Shown here: positions 41,772 through 51,587 of the stretch, in pieces
Layout: each line of letters begins with the position of its first letter
How positions within the stretch are numbered: position 1 is the first letter of the stretch
NCBI GenBank assembly: GCA_020429235.1
Contig: JAGQLQ010000001.1
Location: 1-64,000 of the forward strand
Reading direction: 5' to 3'
DNA from: Candidatus Peregrinibacteria bacterium
Lineage (GTDB): Bacteria; Patescibacteriota; Gracilibacteria; UBA1369
Length of the DNA: 64,000 bases
The notes under the pieces: model-generated
What the model was told of the DNA's origin: nothing
The model's input: only the letters and a program-made list of their open reading frames with translations
The model's database searches: none
Program-made: the position numbers and the translations under genes

Positions 41772-43163
41772 TTAGTCAAGCACTGCACGGAGTGCTTCAA
41801 TTTTGTCAAGTGTCTCCTGATACTCCTTTTCTGGATCCGAATCGATCACAATCCCTCCCCCCGCATGAAAGTGAACTTTCCCATCTTTATGGAGCATGGT
41901 CCGGATCAAAATATTAAAGTCACTTTCACCCAGAAAACTAATAAATCCCGCCGAACCCGTATAGACACCGCGCTTAAAATCCTCCAGTTCATCAATAATT
42001 TCCATCGTTCGCTTCTTTGGACAGCCGGTAATAGACCCACCAGGGAAAAGAGCCTGCATCAAATCAAAAAAAGTTCGCTTCTTATCAAGCTTCCCACTCA
42101 CCCGCGAAACCGTATGAATCACATGTGAATAGTGTTCAACATCACGATGCGACTGCACTCCAACCGAACCAACTTCACACACTTTCCCCAAATCGTTTCG
42201 TACCAGATCAACAATCATAGAAAGTTCCGCGTCATCTTTAACCGAATCAATTAGTTCCTGAGTATTTTTCTCATCTTCCTGCGGATTTCTCCCACGGGCA
42301 ACTGTCCCCTTTATTGGCCAGGATTCAACTTTCATCCCCCGTTTTCGGAGTAAAAGTTCCGGCGAACAGCTCACAATCTGAAAATCCGGATAGTCAAAAT
42401 AGCAGGCAAATGGTGACGGATTCTGCTGAGCCAATCGCTTATACACCGTCCATGGATCAAGTGAACAATCACCACTAAACCGCTGTGAAAAATTTACCTG
42501 ATACGTATCTCCACTCTTCAAATACTCCTGAACTTTTTTCACTTTCCTTATATAGGTTTCCTGACTCACATTCGAACTCAACATCCCCATAGAGCCCTTT
42601 CTCGCGAACGGGATCGGCTTTTCAAGATCACGCTCCATCTCATCCAGTTTTCGTTGAGCCGCAACATCCGTTTCTGCAATAGCCAAAAAGTAGATCTGAT
42701 TCTCCTCATGATCAAAAGCGATCACCTTATCATACATGCCAAAAATATAGGATGGGATACCCACATCATCGAAAACTTTCTGATTCACTCCCACAAATCG
42801 ACATCCATAATCGTAACTCACATACCCTGCCGCCCCACCACAAAAAGGTACAGGCGATTGAGCCTTCAATTCAAACTTTTCCAGCATCTCCAAAACGGGC
42901 CACTCCTGCCCTTTCTCCAAAATCTGCGCTTTCGATCGGGGCTCTCCAAAAAAATCTTTCAACTGCAAAACCTGAACCATCTCACGATCGATAGCGTCCA
43001 TCCACAAAACCGCAAACGGATCATACGCCACATACGAATACCTTCCGTGCTTCCCGCTCTCCAACAAACACGCGTATTCACCCTGCACATGATCAAAAAA
43101 AGCCTGGGGCGTTTGCCCCTCTTGTAGAGATTGCCGCCGATATTCCAGCCTCACAAATGGCAT
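41772..43163 (-). CDS. pabB: Aminodeoxychorismate synthase component I
   Basis: A 463-residue chorismate-binding enzyme that aminates chorismate to aminodeoxychorismate. The PIKGT motif (PabB type; anthranilate synthases have PLAGT) is followed by ELSMIVDLVRNDLGKVCEVGSV, FPGGSITGCPKKRTMEIIDELE and GVYTGSAGFISF, the catalytic core. The amidotransferase subunit PabA is not in the window, so ammonia or a distant PabA must serve. It is upstream of pabC, folP, PTPS and folK on one transcript that probably begins at ndk. Confidence 0.93.
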   Translation of the reverse strand: MPFVRLEYRRQSLQEGQTPQAFFDHVQGEYACLLESGKHGRYSYVAYDPFAVLWMDAIDREMVQVLQLKDFFGEPRSKAQILEKGQEWPVLEMLEKFELKAQSPVPFCGGAAGYVSYDYGCRFVGVNQKVFDDVGIPSYIFGMYDKVIAFDHEENQIYFLAIAETDVAAQRKLDEMERDLEKPIPFARKGSMGMLSSNVSQETYIRKVKKVQEYLKSGDTYQVNFSQRFSGDCSLDPWTVYKRLAQQNPSPFACYFDYPDFQIVSCSPELLLRKRGMKVESWPIKGTVARGRNPQEDEKNTQELIDSVKDDAELSMIVDLVRNDLGKVCEVGSVGVQSHRDVEHYSHVIHTVSRVSGKLDKKRTFFDLMQALFPGGSITGCPKKRTMEIIDELEDFKRGVYTGSAGFISFLGESDFNILIRTMLHKDGKVHFHAGGGIVIDSDPEKEYQETLDKIEALRAVLD

Positions 43164-43184
43164 GTATTCCGGATAAAGTCCAGT

Positions 43185-43673
43185 TTACTCACGCTCGTCT
43201 TCTGTATAGACGTTCACGAATTCACTCTTATCGTATGAGAAGATTTCATCTGGATTAAAGAAGCGTGGAACCTCTTTCATCGCGGTTTCAACAGAATCTG
43301 AAGCATGAACAACATTACACGCCACACTCATAGCCAGGTCACCACGGATAGAACCAGCTTCCGCTTCGCGGGCTTTGGTAATTCCACAAAGAATTCGCAC
43401 AGCCTGGACAACTTCCAATCCTTCCAGACAGATGGCAATTACTGGAGAGCTCTGCATAAACTTGCTCACTCCCGGGAAAAATGGCTTATCCGCAATATGC
43501 GCATAATGTTCACGCAAAACCGCCTCATCAAGTGACATCATCTTCATTCCGACAACCTTCAAACCTTTTTGCTCAAACCGCTTCATCACCTCACCCACCA
43601 AACCTCGCTGAATCCCATCTGGCTTAATCAGAACAAGAGTCTTTTCTTTAATTCCATCAAATACAAGTGCCAT
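43185..43673 (-). CDS. ndk: Nucleoside diphosphate kinase
   Basis: A 162-residue NDK, which balances nucleoside triphosphates using ATP. KTLVLIKPDGIQRGLVGEV opens the fold, and the catalytic His lies in NVVHASDS. A longer C-terminus than the usual ~140 residues (FFNPDEIFSYDKSEFVNVYTEDERE) is seen, as well as an insertion around residues 85-100 (LEGLEVVQAVRILCGITKA), both common in archaea-like and CPR forms. It is 21 bp upstream of pabB and may head the folate/transketolase operon. Confidence 0.96.
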   Translation of the reverse strand: MALVFDGIKEKTLVLIKPDGIQRGLVGEVMKRFEQKGLKVVGMKMMSLDEAVLREHYAHIADKPFFPGVSKFMQSSPVIAICLEGLEVVQAVRILCGITKAREAEAGSIRGDLAMSVACNVVHASDSVETAMKEVPRFFNPDEIFSYDKSEFVNVYTEDERE

Positions 43674-43718
43674 AGTTATGTTTCTTAAATAATGATCGCG
43701 GAAATGATACTAGAAGAT

Positions 43719-44519
43719 TTAACACTCCTCAAGCGTCAAACACTTTGCACCTCCTCCTGACTTCAAAAATTCACTCAGATCAACCCCCTCAACTTTCAAA
43801 CCTCTCTGCTCAATCGCCTTCCCAAGCTCATGAGAAAAACCATCTCCCATAACAACAGTCTTTCCAATCACCACCAGGTTCGGAGCCAAAACAAGATCGT
43901 CCTGCTCATTCGTATAAATCACATCAGAAAAAGTGGATTCTATAAGGTCTATCTCTTCAGAACCAAAAGCCGCCCGGCTCACCACCACCGAATCCTCATT
44001 CAACGGACCAAAACAGGTATCCAGATGATAAAATTTATCGTTGGATAGAGCCAAAGGATAAACCTTCTTTCTAGACATCCCAGCCAATTTCTTCATCGCA
44101 TTTTTTGTTGTCCTTTTTCCATAACCCATAAAAAGAGCATCTTTTCCATAAGGAATCGTATCTCCCTGGCCCTCAAAAATCACATCACCAGGCAAAGTCA
44201 CCACTGTTCGATTCTGTTTCTGGAAAAAATCTGCGGCATGCCCTGCCTCCGGCTTCCGAACATCATACCGAAAATTTGCCTGCAAAAAGACATCCCCTTC
44301 CAGATGACCACAATTCGCCGCAAAAGTCATATCTGGCAAACCAGGCTGAGCCGGCATCTCAAAAACTCTTGCCTCCAACTGCTCATACACACGTTTCAAC
44401 GTTTGCCACTGACGCATCGCCAACTCCTTATCAACCGGCACATCAAGATTCATATAAGGATTAATCGCGTACTCCACATCAAAATATTCGGGAGGACACA
44501 TGAACAAAGTCCGACTCAT
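43719..44519 (-). CDS. Amidinotransferase/dimethylarginine dimethylaminohydrolase-fold enzyme
   Basis: A 266-residue guanidino-modifying enzyme fold (beta-alpha propeller). The acidic pair lies in MTFAANCGHLEGD and FEGQGDTIPYG, the catalytic His in FYHLDTCFGPL, and the nucleophile Cys in GGGAKCLTLEE at the very end. Members hydrolyse or transfer amidino groups of arginine derivatives (DDAH, arginine deiminase/dihydrolase, amidinotransferase). The exact substrate is not decidable. The NCGHLEGD stretch is like arginine dihydrolases. It lies between ndk and an M16 peptidase with short gaps. Confidence 0.85.
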   Translation of the reverse strand: MSRTLFMCPPEYFDVEYAINPYMNLDVPVDKELAMRQWQTLKRVYEQLEARVFEMPAQPGLPDMTFAANCGHLEGDVFLQANFRYDVRKPEAGHAADFFQKQNRTVVTLPGDVIFEGQGDTIPYGKDALFMGYGKRTTKNAMKKLAGMSRKKVYPLALSNDKFYHLDTCFGPLNEDSVVVSRAAFGSEEIDLIESTFSDVIYTNEQDDLVLAPNLVVIGKTVVMGDGFSHELGKAIEQRGLKVEGVDLSEFLKSGGGAKCLTLEEC

Positions 44520-44551
44520 AGTGAAAGAAAGAAAAAAGTTAAGATCGAAAT

Positions 44552-45820
44552 CTACTCAAATTTCAATAACTTCGCAAATCTTTCTTCATCGTCATATGGT
44601 CCAATAACAGACAAAAACAGCTTGTCCTCCTTAAAAAGATCCTTGGCAACACGCTGCAAATCCTCAACCGTTACTTTATCCACTTCCTCAAAAATCTTTT
44701 CCATCAACATCTGCTCATCATAGAGAACTTCGTATTTCCCAAGCAGGTGTGCGTACTCCTCACTATCCTCCAGACGAAGAATCAACTTCCCCTTCAGGTA
44801 CTCCTTTGCTTTATGCAGCTCCTTTTCATCAACAGGATTGTCTACCACCTCTTTATATTCCTTTAGAATAGCGGTAATAGCCTGATCGATTCCATCCACA
44901 GAAACACCCGCATTGGTAGAAACCGTTCCAGTGTCGCTATAATCATCACTCGAAGTACTAATGTAGTAAGCCAGTCCCTGACGCTCACGCACAGAAAGGA
45001 ACATTCGCGAACTCATATTTCCACCCAAAACAATCGTGAGCATCTTAAGCGCATAATGGTCTGGATGCCTTTCCGGATAACCAGGAACTCCAAGCATCAG
45101 ATGTCCTTGTTCAGTCTTCTTATTTCTTAGTCGCACAGATTTTTCCCGTGGCAAATCCTGAACCGGATGAGCCTGATACTGTTTTTTCGTATCTTTGAAT
45201 TGAAAAAGGTTCTTGATCTTCTCAACCACCTGATCGTGATCCACGTCTCCCGCGACAGAAATTACAATATTATCCGGCGAATAAAGCTTTTCTTCATAAG
45301 CAATAAAATCTTCCCGGGTAACCGAATGAATCACCTCTTTGGTCCCAACCTGATCCCATCCCATTGGCTGATCGCCATACACCAACTCTTCAAAATCCCA
45401 TCCAATCTGCTGCATTGGCGTGTCCTGATACATATTATACTCCTCCATAATCACACCACGCTCCCGATCAATCTCTTCCGGATCAAACTTTGAATTCAAA
45501 AGCATGTCTGCCAAAACATCCAAAGCCGTATCCTGATTTTTGGATGCCACTTTTACATAATATCCAACATACTCCTTCCCCGTGAACGCGTTAAAACTCC
45601 CTCCAACACTATCAATCGCTTCAGAAACCTCTTTCGTATTTGTATATTTCTTGGCTCCCTTAAAGAACATATGTTCCAGAAAGTGAGAGAGCCCATTAAT
45701 CTCCTTTGTTTCATAGCGTGATCCTGCACCCACTAAAATCAAAACTGTAACAGCCTGTGTACTCTCAAGAGACTTTGTCACTACCCGCAAACCATTATCA
45801 AACGTCGTTTTTTTATACAT
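44552..45820 (-). CDS. M16-family zinc peptidase
   Basis: A 422-residue inverzincin-type metallopeptidase. The zinc site HFLEHMFFKG (HxxEH) is near residues 46-55, and the third ligand Glu in RGVIMEEYNMY lies about 75 residues later. The second half is the inactive M16 C-domain (LGGNMSSRMFLSVRERQGLAYYIS is the conserved R/Y strand). Such ~420-residue forms resemble mitochondrial processing peptidase beta subunits and bacterial PqqL/YmxG proteins and degrade short peptides. No signal peptide is seen, so it is cytoplasmic. It is co-directional with the amidinotransferase gene, 32 bp upstream of it. Confidence 0.93.
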   Translation of the reverse strand: MYKKTTFDNGLRVVTKSLESTQAVTVLILVGAGSRYETKEINGLSHFLEHMFFKGAKKYTNTKEVSEAIDSVGGSFNAFTGKEYVGYYVKVASKNQDTALDVLADMLLNSKFDPEEIDRERGVIMEEYNMYQDTPMQQIGWDFEELVYGDQPMGWDQVGTKEVIHSVTREDFIAYEEKLYSPDNIVISVAGDVDHDQVVEKIKNLFQFKDTKKQYQAHPVQDLPREKSVRLRNKKTEQGHLMLGVPGYPERHPDHYALKMLTIVLGGNMSSRMFLSVRERQGLAYYISTSSDDYSDTGTVSTNAGVSVDGIDQAITAILKEYKEVVDNPVDEKELHKAKEYLKGKLILRLEDSEEYAHLLGKYEVLYDEQMLMEKIFEEVDKVTVEDLQRVAKDLFKEDKLFLSVIGPYDDEERFAKLLKFE

Positions 45821-45926
45821 AAAGAGAAATTAAAAATCCAAACACCGGTAGTCTACCACAAGCGAAACGGTCGCCAAAAAAAGAAAAAACTGATACCGTT
45901 AGAGTGCTATTTCTTAGACAAAAATT

Positions 45927-46514
45927 ATGAAATTTTCACAAATACTGATTATAGGAATGCTGGCAACAGTCGTAGCAGGAGGCTGCGCTGCTCAACCGGA
46001 TTCCCAGGAGCAAAACGATTCACAAAGCACAGCATCATCAAACCAGCCACTCATCGATCCAAACGACCCCGCCCGACGCTTCGAAAACGAATATTTCTCA
46101 CTCAGTCTTCCCGCACCAGTAGATAAAAGCACCGATAGAGCCATCGTCCCTAAAAATGAAGGTGATTTTGAAAGGATCAATTTCATGGTCGAACAAAAAG
46201 AAAACGAAAAAAGTCCCTTTGATATCGAAAGTGAAAGAAACTACACCATTTGCAGTCAATCTGAGCTTTGTGGGGTTATGGCCAACAATGTTGATGTCAC
46301 CATTGATGGAGCGGAAGGCATAAAATACGAAACCAACATGCTGGGAAGATCCCAGGATGACCTTGAAGGAGAAACTTATGGCTTCTACTACGCCCTTGAG
46401 CGCGATGGCCGCTATTTCAGACTCTGGACAATTACGACCGATCAAAGAGACCCGGAAAAAGTAGAACAAATGTTTGATGAAGCGCTTGCCACTCTTACTT
46501 TTAAAGAGGCGTGA
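45927..46514 (+). CDS. Small lipoprotein, unknown
   Basis: A 195-residue predicted lipoprotein: hydrophobic signal (residues about 5-18) and lipobox VAGGC with Cys near residue 20, followed by a Gln/Ser/Asp-rich linker to about residue 50. The mature domain (NEYFSLSLPAPV... to the end) resembles the stress-response-type beta/alpha domains that begin with a short FENEYFSLSLP strand. Function is unknown. It lies 61 bp upstream of the PBP2 gene on the same strand and may belong to the envelope set. Confidence 0.8.
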   Translation: MKFSQILIIGMLATVVAGGCAAQPDSQEQNDSQSTASSNQPLIDPNDPARRFENEYFSLSLPAPVDKSTDRAIVPKNEGDFERINFMVEQKENEKSPFDIESERNYTICSQSELCGVMANNVDVTIDGAEGIKYETNMLGRSQDDLEGETYGFYYALERDGRYFRLWTITTDQRDPEKVEQMFDEALATLTFKEA

Positions 46515-46575
46515 AGCCCTTTCTTTTCCCCACCAAATAAGTATAATAAGAATCCATATCTAAGCGGGACGCTCT

Positions 46576-48834
46576 ATGGTAAGCAGAAGAAAGCAGTATG
46601 GAACCGATCCATCCACGAAAATAACCGCACTTCGAGTGCTGGTGGTTATTATTGTGGGAGTAATTGCCATGCGTCTGTTCTTCCTTCAGGTAATGCGGAA
46701 CAGCTTTTATCAGGAAGTGGCAGCCAAAGAACACTACGGCTACACTGAACTTCCCGCCCGCCGTGGGGAAATTTTCATTCAGGACTATGCCTCTGGAGAG
46801 ACCGTTCGCGTGGCCACGAACGTCACGCTCGATACCCTCTACGCAGATCCAACACTCATCAAAGATCCAAAAATCGTCGCGGATCGTATAGCTCCGCTCA
46901 TTTTCAACCTCGAAACCGAACGTGTAAAAGATGAACAACGCGTCCAACAGGAAATCAAACGGGCTCAAACCCCGGAAGATCGGGAAAAAATCAAAGAACT
47001 CACTGACGAAGAACTCTACACACAGTTCTATCAAACCATTTTCGACAGCATCAGCCAAACTGTCCGTCCACAGATCTTCTTTGATCCCCTTCCAGAAGAA
47101 ACGCTCAACGAAATAAACAAACAAGGCCTGGTCGGTGTCGAAGTTATCGACGGCCAACTCTTCGCCTATCCGCCAAAAATTTCCAACATCGAATACACCG
47201 CGTCAGTCCTGAGTAACTACATGGACATCACTCCAAATCGCCTGGAGCAGATTCTGGCCGGGAAAAATCGTTATGTGATTCTTGCCAAAAAAATCGACCC
47301 GGAAGTTTCCGCAGAAATCCGCCAACTCATAGAGGAAGACGAAAACAAAAACTTCTTTGGACTGGGCCTTCAGGAAGAGTACTACCGCTTCTATCCGGAG
47401 GCTGAATTAGCCGCCAACGCGCTTGGATTCGTGACTCCAAGCGGACTTGGCCAATACGGAATCGAAAGCAAATACAACACTCAACTACAGGGAAAGAAAG
47501 GTGTTTTCCAGACTCAACGTGACGGAAGTATTTACGGCCGACAAATTACCGTTGGAGACAGCGTGATCGAACCTGCTCAGGACGGTGACGACATTGTCCT
47601 CACTATCGACCGATCCATGCAAATGACCATTGAAAGCATGCTGGCACGCGCCGTCGAGGCTTATCGGGCAGACAGCGGCCAGGTTGTTGTTATGGATCCA
47701 AACACCGGACGAATCATGGCTATGGCACACTACCCAAGTTTTGATCCTAATAATTTTAGCGCCGCGCTCGACACCGAAGAGATCGCTCTCACCCCGGAAG
47801 AGGTTGAATCACTCGTACCAATCGAAGGTGAAGAAGACTCTTTCTGGTTCTACCGCAACGTTGTTGCCCACGACCGCTACAAAGTAATGCGTGAACAGGT
47901 AGAAGACGAAAATGGCAATGTGTTCTACATCTACAAACGGTTCAAAAACTGGATTGGTCTGGAAGCTTACCAAAACAAAATCGTTGCTTCCCCGTACGAA
48001 CCAGGATCCATCTTCAAGACCATCACCATGGCCAGTGCCATTGATGACAAAGATGTCACCCCTCAAACAGCCTTCTCAGATCCTGGAGTCCTCCATGTGG
48101 ACGAATACGAAATCACCAACGTCTCCGACAAATGTACCGGCTACGTCACCATGGTAAATGTACTCGAAAACTCTTGTAACACAGGAGTCGGATGGGTGGC
48201 GCAAAAAATGGGCCGAAACCTGTTTCACAGCTACATTCTTAAATTTGGATTCGGTGAACGAACCGGTATCGAATTCGACAATGAACATCCAGGGAAAGTC
48301 GCGCACTTTAACCAATGGGCCGATAGTGAACTCGTTACCCACGCGTTCGGACAAGGTCTCACCACAACCCCACTTCAAATGGCTGCCGCCTATTCCGTTA
48401 TTGCCAACGGTGGACAGCTCATGCAGCCACACATCGTTGATAAAATCATCGAAAAAAACGGCCGCGTAACCGAAACACAAGTCACACCAATTCACAAAGT
48501 CATTACCGAAGAAACTGCTACCCAGGTCACCGCCATGCTCACCAGTGCCGTTGAAAATGGTGTAGCCAACAATGCACAAGTCGATAACCACTACATTGCC
48601 GCTAAAACAGGAACATCCCAAACCTATAAAAACGGAAAACCACTCTTGGGAGCAGGAACAACCATCGCCTCCGTTGCAGGATTTGGACCTGTCGACAATC
48701 CAAAATTTGTCCTCATTGTTAAATTCGATCGACCGCGTTCGAGCGAATGGGCCGGTGAAACCACTGCTTTCCTCTTCTCTGACATCGCGGCATACCTTTA
48801 CGACTACCTGGGAATTCCACCAGATAAGGCGTAA
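46576..48834 (+). CDS. Penicillin-binding protein 2 (FtsI/PBP2 family transpeptidase)
   Basis: A 752-residue class B penicillin-binding protein, a peptidoglycan transpeptidase. A membrane anchor lies at about 17-37. The dimerisation region has ARRGEIF (about 57-63). The catalytic SxxK is SIFK in YEPGSIFKTITMASAID, SxN is SCN in ENSCNTGVGW, and KTG is in AAKTGTSQTY near the end. It carries a long charged insertion (about 115-160) in the N-terminal region. Whether it serves division or elongation cannot be told without neighbours such as mraW or rodA. A TATAAT at 46542-46547 is a likely -10. Confidence 0.93.
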   Translation: MVSRRKQYGTDPSTKITALRVLVVIIVGVIAMRLFFLQVMRNSFYQEVAAKEHYGYTELPARRGEIFIQDYASGETVRVATNVTLDTLYADPTLIKDPKIVADRIAPLIFNLETERVKDEQRVQQEIKRAQTPEDREKIKELTDEELYTQFYQTIFDSISQTVRPQIFFDPLPEETLNEINKQGLVGVEVIDGQLFAYPPKISNIEYTASVLSNYMDITPNRLEQILAGKNRYVILAKKIDPEVSAEIRQLIEEDENKNFFGLGLQEEYYRFYPEAELAANALGFVTPSGLGQYGIESKYNTQLQGKKGVFQTQRDGSIYGRQITVGDSVIEPAQDGDDIVLTIDRSMQMTIESMLARAVEAYRADSGQVVVMDPNTGRIMAMAHYPSFDPNNFSAALDTEEIALTPEEVESLVPIEGEEDSFWFYRNVVAHDRYKVMREQVEDENGNVFYIYKRFKNWIGLEAYQNKIVASPYEPGSIFKTITMASAIDDKDVTPQTAFSDPGVLHVDEYEITNVSDKCTGYVTMVNVLENSCNTGVGWVAQKMGRNLFHSYILKFGFGERTGIEFDNEHPGKVAHFNQWADSELVTHAFGQGLTTTPLQMAAAYSVIANGGQLMQPHIVDKIIEKNGRVTETQVTPIHKVITEETATQVTAMLTSAVENGVANNAQVDNHYIAAKTGTSQTYKNGKPLLGAGTTIASVAGFGPVDNPKFVLIVKFDRPRSSEWAGETTAFLFSDIAAYLYDYLGIPPDKA

Positions 48835-48838
48835 AAAG

Positions 48839-48867
48839 TTGCAAGAAAGCTCACAGCAATATACCAT
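48839..48867 (+). promoter_or_regulatory. Promoter of tRNA-Trp
   Basis: TTGCAA (48839-48844), 17 bp, TACCAT (48862-48867). Start near 48874, 11 nt before the mature tRNA. It begins directly after the PBP2 stop codon. Confidence 0.6.
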
Positions 48868-48884
48868 ACCCGTGCTTCAAACAG

Positions 48885-48958
48885 AGGGCCATCGTATAGT
48901 GGTAGTACAGAGGTCTCCAAAACCTCTGGCGGGGGTTCGATTCCTCCTGGCCCTGCCA
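48885..48958 (+). tRNA. tRNA-Trp (CCA anticodon)
   Basis: Cloverleaf with acceptor AGGGCCA/TGGCCCT, anticodon stem GAGGT/ACCTC around CTCCAAA (anticodon CCA, reads UGG), T arm with GGGGTTCGATTCCTCC and encoded CCA at 48956-48958. The CCA anticodon, together with real TGA stops, fits the standard genetic code. Confidence 0.96.
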
Positions 48959-48979
48959 TTCCAAAGCATCACCCCTAAG

Positions 48980-49008
48980 TTGCGCCATAATGAATAATAT
49001 GGTATAGT
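48980..49008 (+). promoter_or_regulatory. Promoter of the secreted Thr-rich protein gene
   Basis: TTGCGC (48980-48985), 17 bp, TATAGT (49003-49008). Start near 49015, about 31 nt before ATG 49046; AAGGAATATAAAA follows. Confidence 0.65.
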
Positions 49009-49045
49009 TAAAGGAATATAAAATTTCTTTAATCAAACAATAAAG

Positions 49046-49735
49046 ATGAAAAACAAAAAACTCATTCTTCCAATAGTTATTGGTGTGGTTATCGTTGTCG
49101 GAGCCACAGCTTATTTGGGAGGAAGCGAAAACCTTCAGGGTTACCTCAAACTCAGCCCTTCATCCACTACCAGGTCAACTACAACTAATACAAACGACAC
49201 AACTGAAACAGCAACTACAACTACCTCTATTTCATCAGAGCCTGTAAAGCTGGATGATTCAATCCGAGCAATGAGCTATCAAAATGCTGTAAAATCAGCA
49301 AACCTTACCTCTTCAGTACTTGTGCCATCGAGTGGAGTAAGCCTTACCCCTGTTGCACCGCGTCATCAAAGCGGGGCTGAAATCAAAAAAGCAGATCCAC
49401 TATCACAATTTCTTGGCTCTTCCAGCAGCCGACCTAATGGTCAATACACCATTGCGAAAGGTTACATATCAACTGTTGACCTTCACTACCCGACAGAACA
49501 AAACAGCGTATACGTTCTTGACTGTTCAGTAGCCCCTCAAAATCAGGCTCAGGTTGCCGCTGTACGAAACGGAAACGTTAGCTATCCAGCATTAGAAAAC
49601 GGACATATGTTGTACGCGTTCCAGGCTCCTGGTTCTACAACAGACATTTCTATTGCGTTTAACGCTCCATCAAGCGTTTCAAATTACACTACCGTTGGTT
49701 ACTTTTACGGTTGTGAATTAAACAAGATGGAATAA
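49046..49735 (+). CDS. Exported protein with Thr/Ser-rich linker, unknown
   Basis: A 229-residue membrane-anchored or secreted protein. A basic N-terminus and one hydrophobic helix (residues about 7-25, LPIVIGVVIVVGATAYLGG) precede a Thr/Ser-rich linker (about 38-65) of the kind found at cell-wall-crossing stalks. The C-terminal ~110 residues look beta-rich, with two cysteines (DCSVAPQ and GCELNKME) that could form a disulphide. No family is recognised. It has its own promoter and a strong terminator. Confidence 0.65.
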   Translation: MKNKKLILPIVIGVVIVVGATAYLGGSENLQGYLKLSPSSTTRSTTTNTNDTTETATTTTSISSEPVKLDDSIRAMSYQNAVKSANLTSSVLVPSSGVSLTPVAPRHQSGAEIKKADPLSQFLGSSSSRPNGQYTIAKGYISTVDLHYPTEQNSVYVLDCSVAPQNQAQVAAVRNGNVSYPALENGHMLYAFQAPGSTTDISIAFNAPSSVSNYTTVGYFYGCELNKME

Positions 49736-49760
49736 TCCAAGAGAGAATATCCCCGATTAT

Positions 49761-49798
49761 CAAAAGGAAGCCCGGCCATATGACTGAGCTTCCTTTTG
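49761..49798. terminator. Bidirectional intrinsic terminator
   Basis: CAAAAGGAAGC (49761-49771) pairs perfectly with GCTTCCTTTTG (49788-49798). It lies between the convergent genes at 49046 and 49816 and can end both. Confidence 0.85.
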
Positions 49799-49815
49799 AA
49801 TTACAACAATAAAAT

Positions 49816-51555
49816 CTACTCCCCAATCGTCACAAATCCTTCCAACTCAACAGAGCTGTCTCCCGCCTTCGCTCCACCCATTACCAGAGACTTCATCGGA
49901 GCAAGATACTCACGCACCATTTGATATTCAGTCATCGCATCCACGTCCTCTTCGCTTCCACCTTCCATAACCATGGCAAATCGCATAACACGATCCACAT
50001 ACCCCATGATGCCATCAATATCAAAATATCCAACACTTCTGTCGTACCCAGGAATCATATCCAACGCTGACGTAAATGCCTCATTCTCGGCAACAGTACC
50101 CCAGTCTTCATCAAACCCTGAATAGAGAGCAAAATAGGCAAGATCATCATCATTCACACCAAAGTGAAATTCAATATTTTCTCCGGCAATTTGTGGTGGG
50201 ATACCAACTGCTTCCTCTTCCGGCAATGCAGAAAAATCAACAGAAAGCCTATACTCACTACCCTCCTCATTCTTCTCAAAGACAATCACGCCTTCTGCTT
50301 CAGGGGGCAAAGATTGCAACCCAACTTCAATATTCTGCGCAATCACACCCATTGTTTTCAGAGCACCATCACGATTCGAACCCGCGTCAATGAAAATACC
50401 AAAGCCAGGAATAATTCCTCCCTGATCATAGAGCGCGAAAGCATACCCCTTGTCCATAAAGCTCAAAATATCATCCTCCAGATCCAATCCTTGTGATACA
50501 AGCGCGGCTTTCAGTTGATTCATGCCTTCTTGATACCCTTCAATCGAACCGTAAAACTCACCAAGCACATTAAAGCTCTTCTTCAATCCAGAACCTTCCG
50601 AATACATCACAATACCATCGCCAGGAACCTCCTTATAAAGATAAGACTGCATCACATCAAAGTTCGCAATATTTTTCAGTTCCTCCCATTTTTCCGCATC
50701 TCCATAAACAGTCCCCTTAATTCGAAGTCCCTCTGGCTCTGCAATAAAGGTGAACATCTCACCATCAAAAGCCTCCAAAACATTAATAAAACTTTCCATA
50801 TCACCCATCTCTTCCATAGCTGCAGTATCACTCTTCAAGACATCCGCGCTAAAGCTTGGATCAATGTAGAAAAACGCAACACCATCGCCAACAGTCTCCA
50901 GTCCTCTTTGATATCCCGCATTCGAAAGAAGCGATATTGCTCCAGTATCAGCACGATCAAGCGCAGCAGTCAGATTTTCCAGCGAATCTCCAACCACCAA
51001 AACATCTTTATAGTGAACGATATAACTATCAGATTCAGGGCCTGAATAAATTTCATAATCTTTATACGGCTGCATAGAACCTTGTCCATTTTCAACCTCC
51101 GTACTCATCCATTCAACAAACTTTTCCGGTTGAGCCAGCGAAAGAACAACCAAAATATTCGGCTCCTCTTCCGCGCTGAAATTACCGAAAAAGCCAAGGA
51201 AAACCTCTGATTCATCGCCAAGAGCCGGCAGAAGATCATCCTCAAAAGTTACCCCGGATCCTTCAAAATCAGCATTAAAATCACGTGCCAACTCTTCCAT
51301 CACAAAGTTCAATCCATCTTGCGGGAAAAACGTCTTCAAACGATCCAGATTCTCTTTTTGATCAGAAGAGTCGGTACCAAACTTCATGGCCATAACCGTA
51401 TCTTCCGGGAAAAAGCTTTCAGCTTTTACTCCTTCAGCCGTTTCCAACATAGAAGGCATATCGCCTTGTTCCTGTGTTTGGCATCCTCCCAAAATTGCCA
51501 TAGCGCAAAGGCTGATGACAAAAATGAAGGAATATTTTCGTAAAGACTCAGTCAT
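49816..51555 (-). CDS. DUF3352-like lipoprotein
   Basis: A 579-residue lipoprotein: signal helix (about 8-22) and lipobox ILGGC with Cys near 25. The mature part resembles DUF3352, opening with a FFPEDTVMAMKFGTDSSDQ segment and carrying acidic helical stretches and IVVLSLAQPEKF/DVLVVGDSLENLTAALDRA motifs like those of the SLH protein at 7508-9805. Unlike that protein it lacks SLH domains and is held by lipid. Function is unknown. Two members of one family with different anchors in the same window suggest an expanded surface family. Confidence 0.85.
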   Translation of the reverse strand: MTESLRKYSFIFVISLCAMAILGGCQTQEQGDMPSMLETAEGVKAESFFPEDTVMAMKFGTDSSDQKENLDRLKTFFPQDGLNFVMEELARDFNADFEGSGVTFEDDLLPALGDESEVFLGFFGNFSAEEEPNILVVLSLAQPEKFVEWMSTEVENGQGSMQPYKDYEIYSGPESDSYIVHYKDVLVVGDSLENLTAALDRADTGAISLLSNAGYQRGLETVGDGVAFFYIDPSFSADVLKSDTAAMEEMGDMESFINVLEAFDGEMFTFIAEPEGLRIKGTVYGDAEKWEELKNIANFDVMQSYLYKEVPGDGIVMYSEGSGLKKSFNVLGEFYGSIEGYQEGMNQLKAALVSQGLDLEDDILSFMDKGYAFALYDQGGIIPGFGIFIDAGSNRDGALKTMGVIAQNIEVGLQSLPPEAEGVIVFEKNEEGSEYRLSVDFSALPEEEAVGIPPQIAGENIEFHFGVNDDDLAYFALYSGFDEDWGTVAENEAFTSALDMIPGYDRSVGYFDIDGIMGYVDRVMRFAMVMEGGSEEDVDAMTEYQMVREYLAPMKSLVMGGAKAGDSSVELEGFVTIGE

Positions 51556-51587
51556 AATTAAAGAAAGTTAACAAATCAATGACCCAA

